Assembly: GCA_948144175.1 (NCBI GenBank)
Contig: CANXME010002181.1
Location: forward strand, 2,790,001 to 2,854,000
Direction of reading: 5' to 3'
Length of the DNA stretch: 64,000 bases
Source of the DNA: Closterium sp. NIES-65
Taxonomy: Eukaryota; Streptophyta; Zygnematophyceae; Desmidiales; Closteriaceae
Position 1 is the stretch's first letter. Each line of letters begins with the position of its first letter. The notes beneath the pieces are model-generated. The model was not told the origin of the DNA and did no database searches. It saw only the letters and a program-made list of their open reading frames with translations. A program made the translations under genes and the position numbers. Positions 62,781 through 64,000 of this stretch are shown here, piece by piece.

Positions 62781-63200
62781 TTGATGCAGGATTACGGACG
62801 CGGTTTACAACCTATTGCCTACCTCCGTAAGAAGCTACACGGAGCAGAACTGAACTACCCCATCCACGACAAGGAAGCCTTTGCCATAGTCGTAGCCTTC
62901 AAGGCATGGAGGTGTTACCTAGAGGGAGCCAAGATGACAGTTTATACGGACCACTGGAAGCTCAAATACCTGAAGTCACAGCCAACTCTCTCACGACGAC
63001 AGGTGCAGTGGGTGGCCTTCTTGGAGACCCACTTCCACTACGACATCTTCTACAAATCCGGGCTCCACAACAAAGCTGACGCATTGAGCTGCCCCGGTCA
63101 TGTAGCAAGTATCCAGCTCGACAAGAGGAACCCTCTGTTCAAGGGTCTATTCCAACATGGGTACTCCGTTAACGCAGAGATAGCAACGGCAGAAAAATAG
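62781..63200 (+). pseudogene. RNase H of gypsy I
   Basis: Resumes after the LINE: LMQDYGRGLQPIAYL, KEAFAIVVAFKAWRCYL, VYTDHWKLKYLKSQPTLSRR and LHNKADALS. A TAG at 63198-63200 follows where relatives have a glutamine codon. The catalytic aspartate region lies before the LINE. Confidence 0.88.
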
Positions 63201-63374
63201 AAGCTATTACAGTGGGAGAAAGACCTAGCGCAAAGGAAGGGCAAATGAAAGATTTGACTACCAAATTATGCCCTGCTACAGCAAATCCTACTAGAGGAGT
63301 TCCACGACATACCATATGCGGGACATTTCGGGAGCAACAAGACGTTAGCGGGAATAGCGGAATATTACTACTAG
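63201..63374 (+). pseudogene. Integrase zinc-binding region of gypsy I, broken
   Basis: LLEEFHDIPYAGHFGSNKT can be read near 63272-63340 with one frame change, the HHCC region of gypsy integrases. TAG at 63372-63374 stands where a tryptophan is usual. Confidence 0.75.
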
Positions 63375-64000
63375 CCCCGGATGGCAGCAGAAGTGCAGCA
63401 TTTTGTCACCTCATGCGACACATGCCAGCAGATGAAGAGTAGCAAGCAAAAAAAAGCAGGGAAATTTCAGCCTCTACCCATACCGGAGCAGCCATGGCAC
63501 GTCGTTAGCCTCGACTTTATCACAGAACTTCCTTCGACCTCACGGGGGCATGATGCCATCCTCGTAGTGATCGACAAGTTCTCCAAATTGAGTCACTTTA
63601 TCCCAACCAACGCCACGGCTACTGCGGAAGCAACTACTTACCTCTTCTTCGACCATATCATCGCCATCCACGGCATCCCTACTACACTCATCTCAGATAG
63701 AGACCCCAAATTCATGAGTAAGTTTTGGAAGGAGCTTATGGGATTATTGGGGACTAAGCTTGCGATATCTTTAGTATACCACCCCAAGACCGACGGAGAG
63801 ATGGAGCGACTCAATCAAGTGGTTGAACAGTTACGGTACATTGCTTGCAACGACGATGTTAGCCACTTGGACACACAGTTACCGATCCTAGATTTTGCTT
63901 ACAACAACGCCTCACATGTGGCCACAAGAAAAAATCCTTTCTTCCTGTGTTACAGACGGGACCAACTGCTCAGTTGGACCAACAAGCCTGTTGAACCAAT
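63375..64000 (+). pseudogene. Integrase core of gypsy I, open to window end
   Basis: From 63375 to the window edge one phase is open for 208 codons and easy to miss because it has no stop. It carries CDTCQQMKSSK (end of the zinc region) and the catalytic triad: D at 63513 (SLDFITELP), D at 63696 (ISDRDPKF), E at 63804 (DGEMERLNQ), spaced as in gypsy integrases. LDFAYNNA and FFLCYRRDQ follow. It belongs to a dead element. Confidence 0.9.

Larger units (their letters stand above)
38290..64000 (+). mobile_element. Gypsy element I, host of L, J and the LINE, runs off window
   Basis: A forward Ty3/gypsy element recovered from five separated pieces: LTR and gag start (38290-39452), rest of gag (48041-49106), protease and RT (57262-58875), RNase H and integrase (62781-64000). 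Each gap is an inserted element whose removal rejoins the protein. It carries many nonsense codons and is dead, though the integrase core is still open. Its 3' LTR is outside the window. Confidence 0.88.

Overview
The window is a nested stack of transposable elements with no recognisable host gene. Six substantial Ty1/copia LTR retrotransposons, one copia 5' end and one copia 3' fragment, four Ty3/gypsy elements or fragments, one LINE and one small hAT-like DNA element account for almost every base. This density, the chromodomain-bearing gypsy elements and the initiator-Met-type primer sites suggest a large streptophyte (green alga or land plant) genome. The Gag-pol style recalls charophyte algae such as Chara, but that is a tentative inference from memory, not a database result. 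No tRNA, rRNA, CRISPR array or bacterial-type operon was seen.

Layout (letters are mine). 1-564: 5' end of copia E (minus). 565-1443 and 16271-16763: LTR, polypurine tract and chromodomain of gypsy F (minus), split by copia B (1444-16270, plus, target duplication ACGGC). B is itself split inside gag by copia A (3877-11230, minus, CCCAC), which keeps an intact gag-pol frame of 1967 codons. 16764 to about 17880: 3' end of a different copia, H. About 17880-29755: gypsy C (minus), split in its integrase by copia D (18018-25482, minus, TACCA). About 29766-38290: 3' part of chromovirus G (minus), split by copia K (30585-38050, plus, GGGTA). About 38290-64000: gypsy I (plus, running off the window), split by copia L (39453-48040, TGGCG), copia J (49107-57261, GTACC) and a LINE (about 58876-62770). 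J carries a 701-bp hAT-like element (54035-54735) with an 8-bp duplication.

The copia elements share one design. Their LTRs are very short (122-134 bp) with a conserved core. A tRNA primer site is followed at once by a small hairpin and, in six of seven, a GGGCCC palindrome. Next come a 0.7-1.1 kb GC-rich tandem-repeat leader, one gag-protease-integrase-RT-RNase H frame with a polyglycine tract and an unusual C-X13-C-X3-H-X4-C finger, a pentapeptide-repeat linker before RT, and about 210 bp of 3' noncoding DNA ending in a hairpin over the polypurine tract. LTR pairs of K and J are identical, A differs at one site, B and L at two, D at four. So K, J and A look youngest.

The observations most worth following are the covarying hairpin behind the primer site, a complete Ty3/gypsy-type reverse transcriptase carried inside copia L in frame with the copia RT, the mosaic origin of K, and a nonsense-mutation spectrum dominated by CAG to TAG and CGA to TGA.
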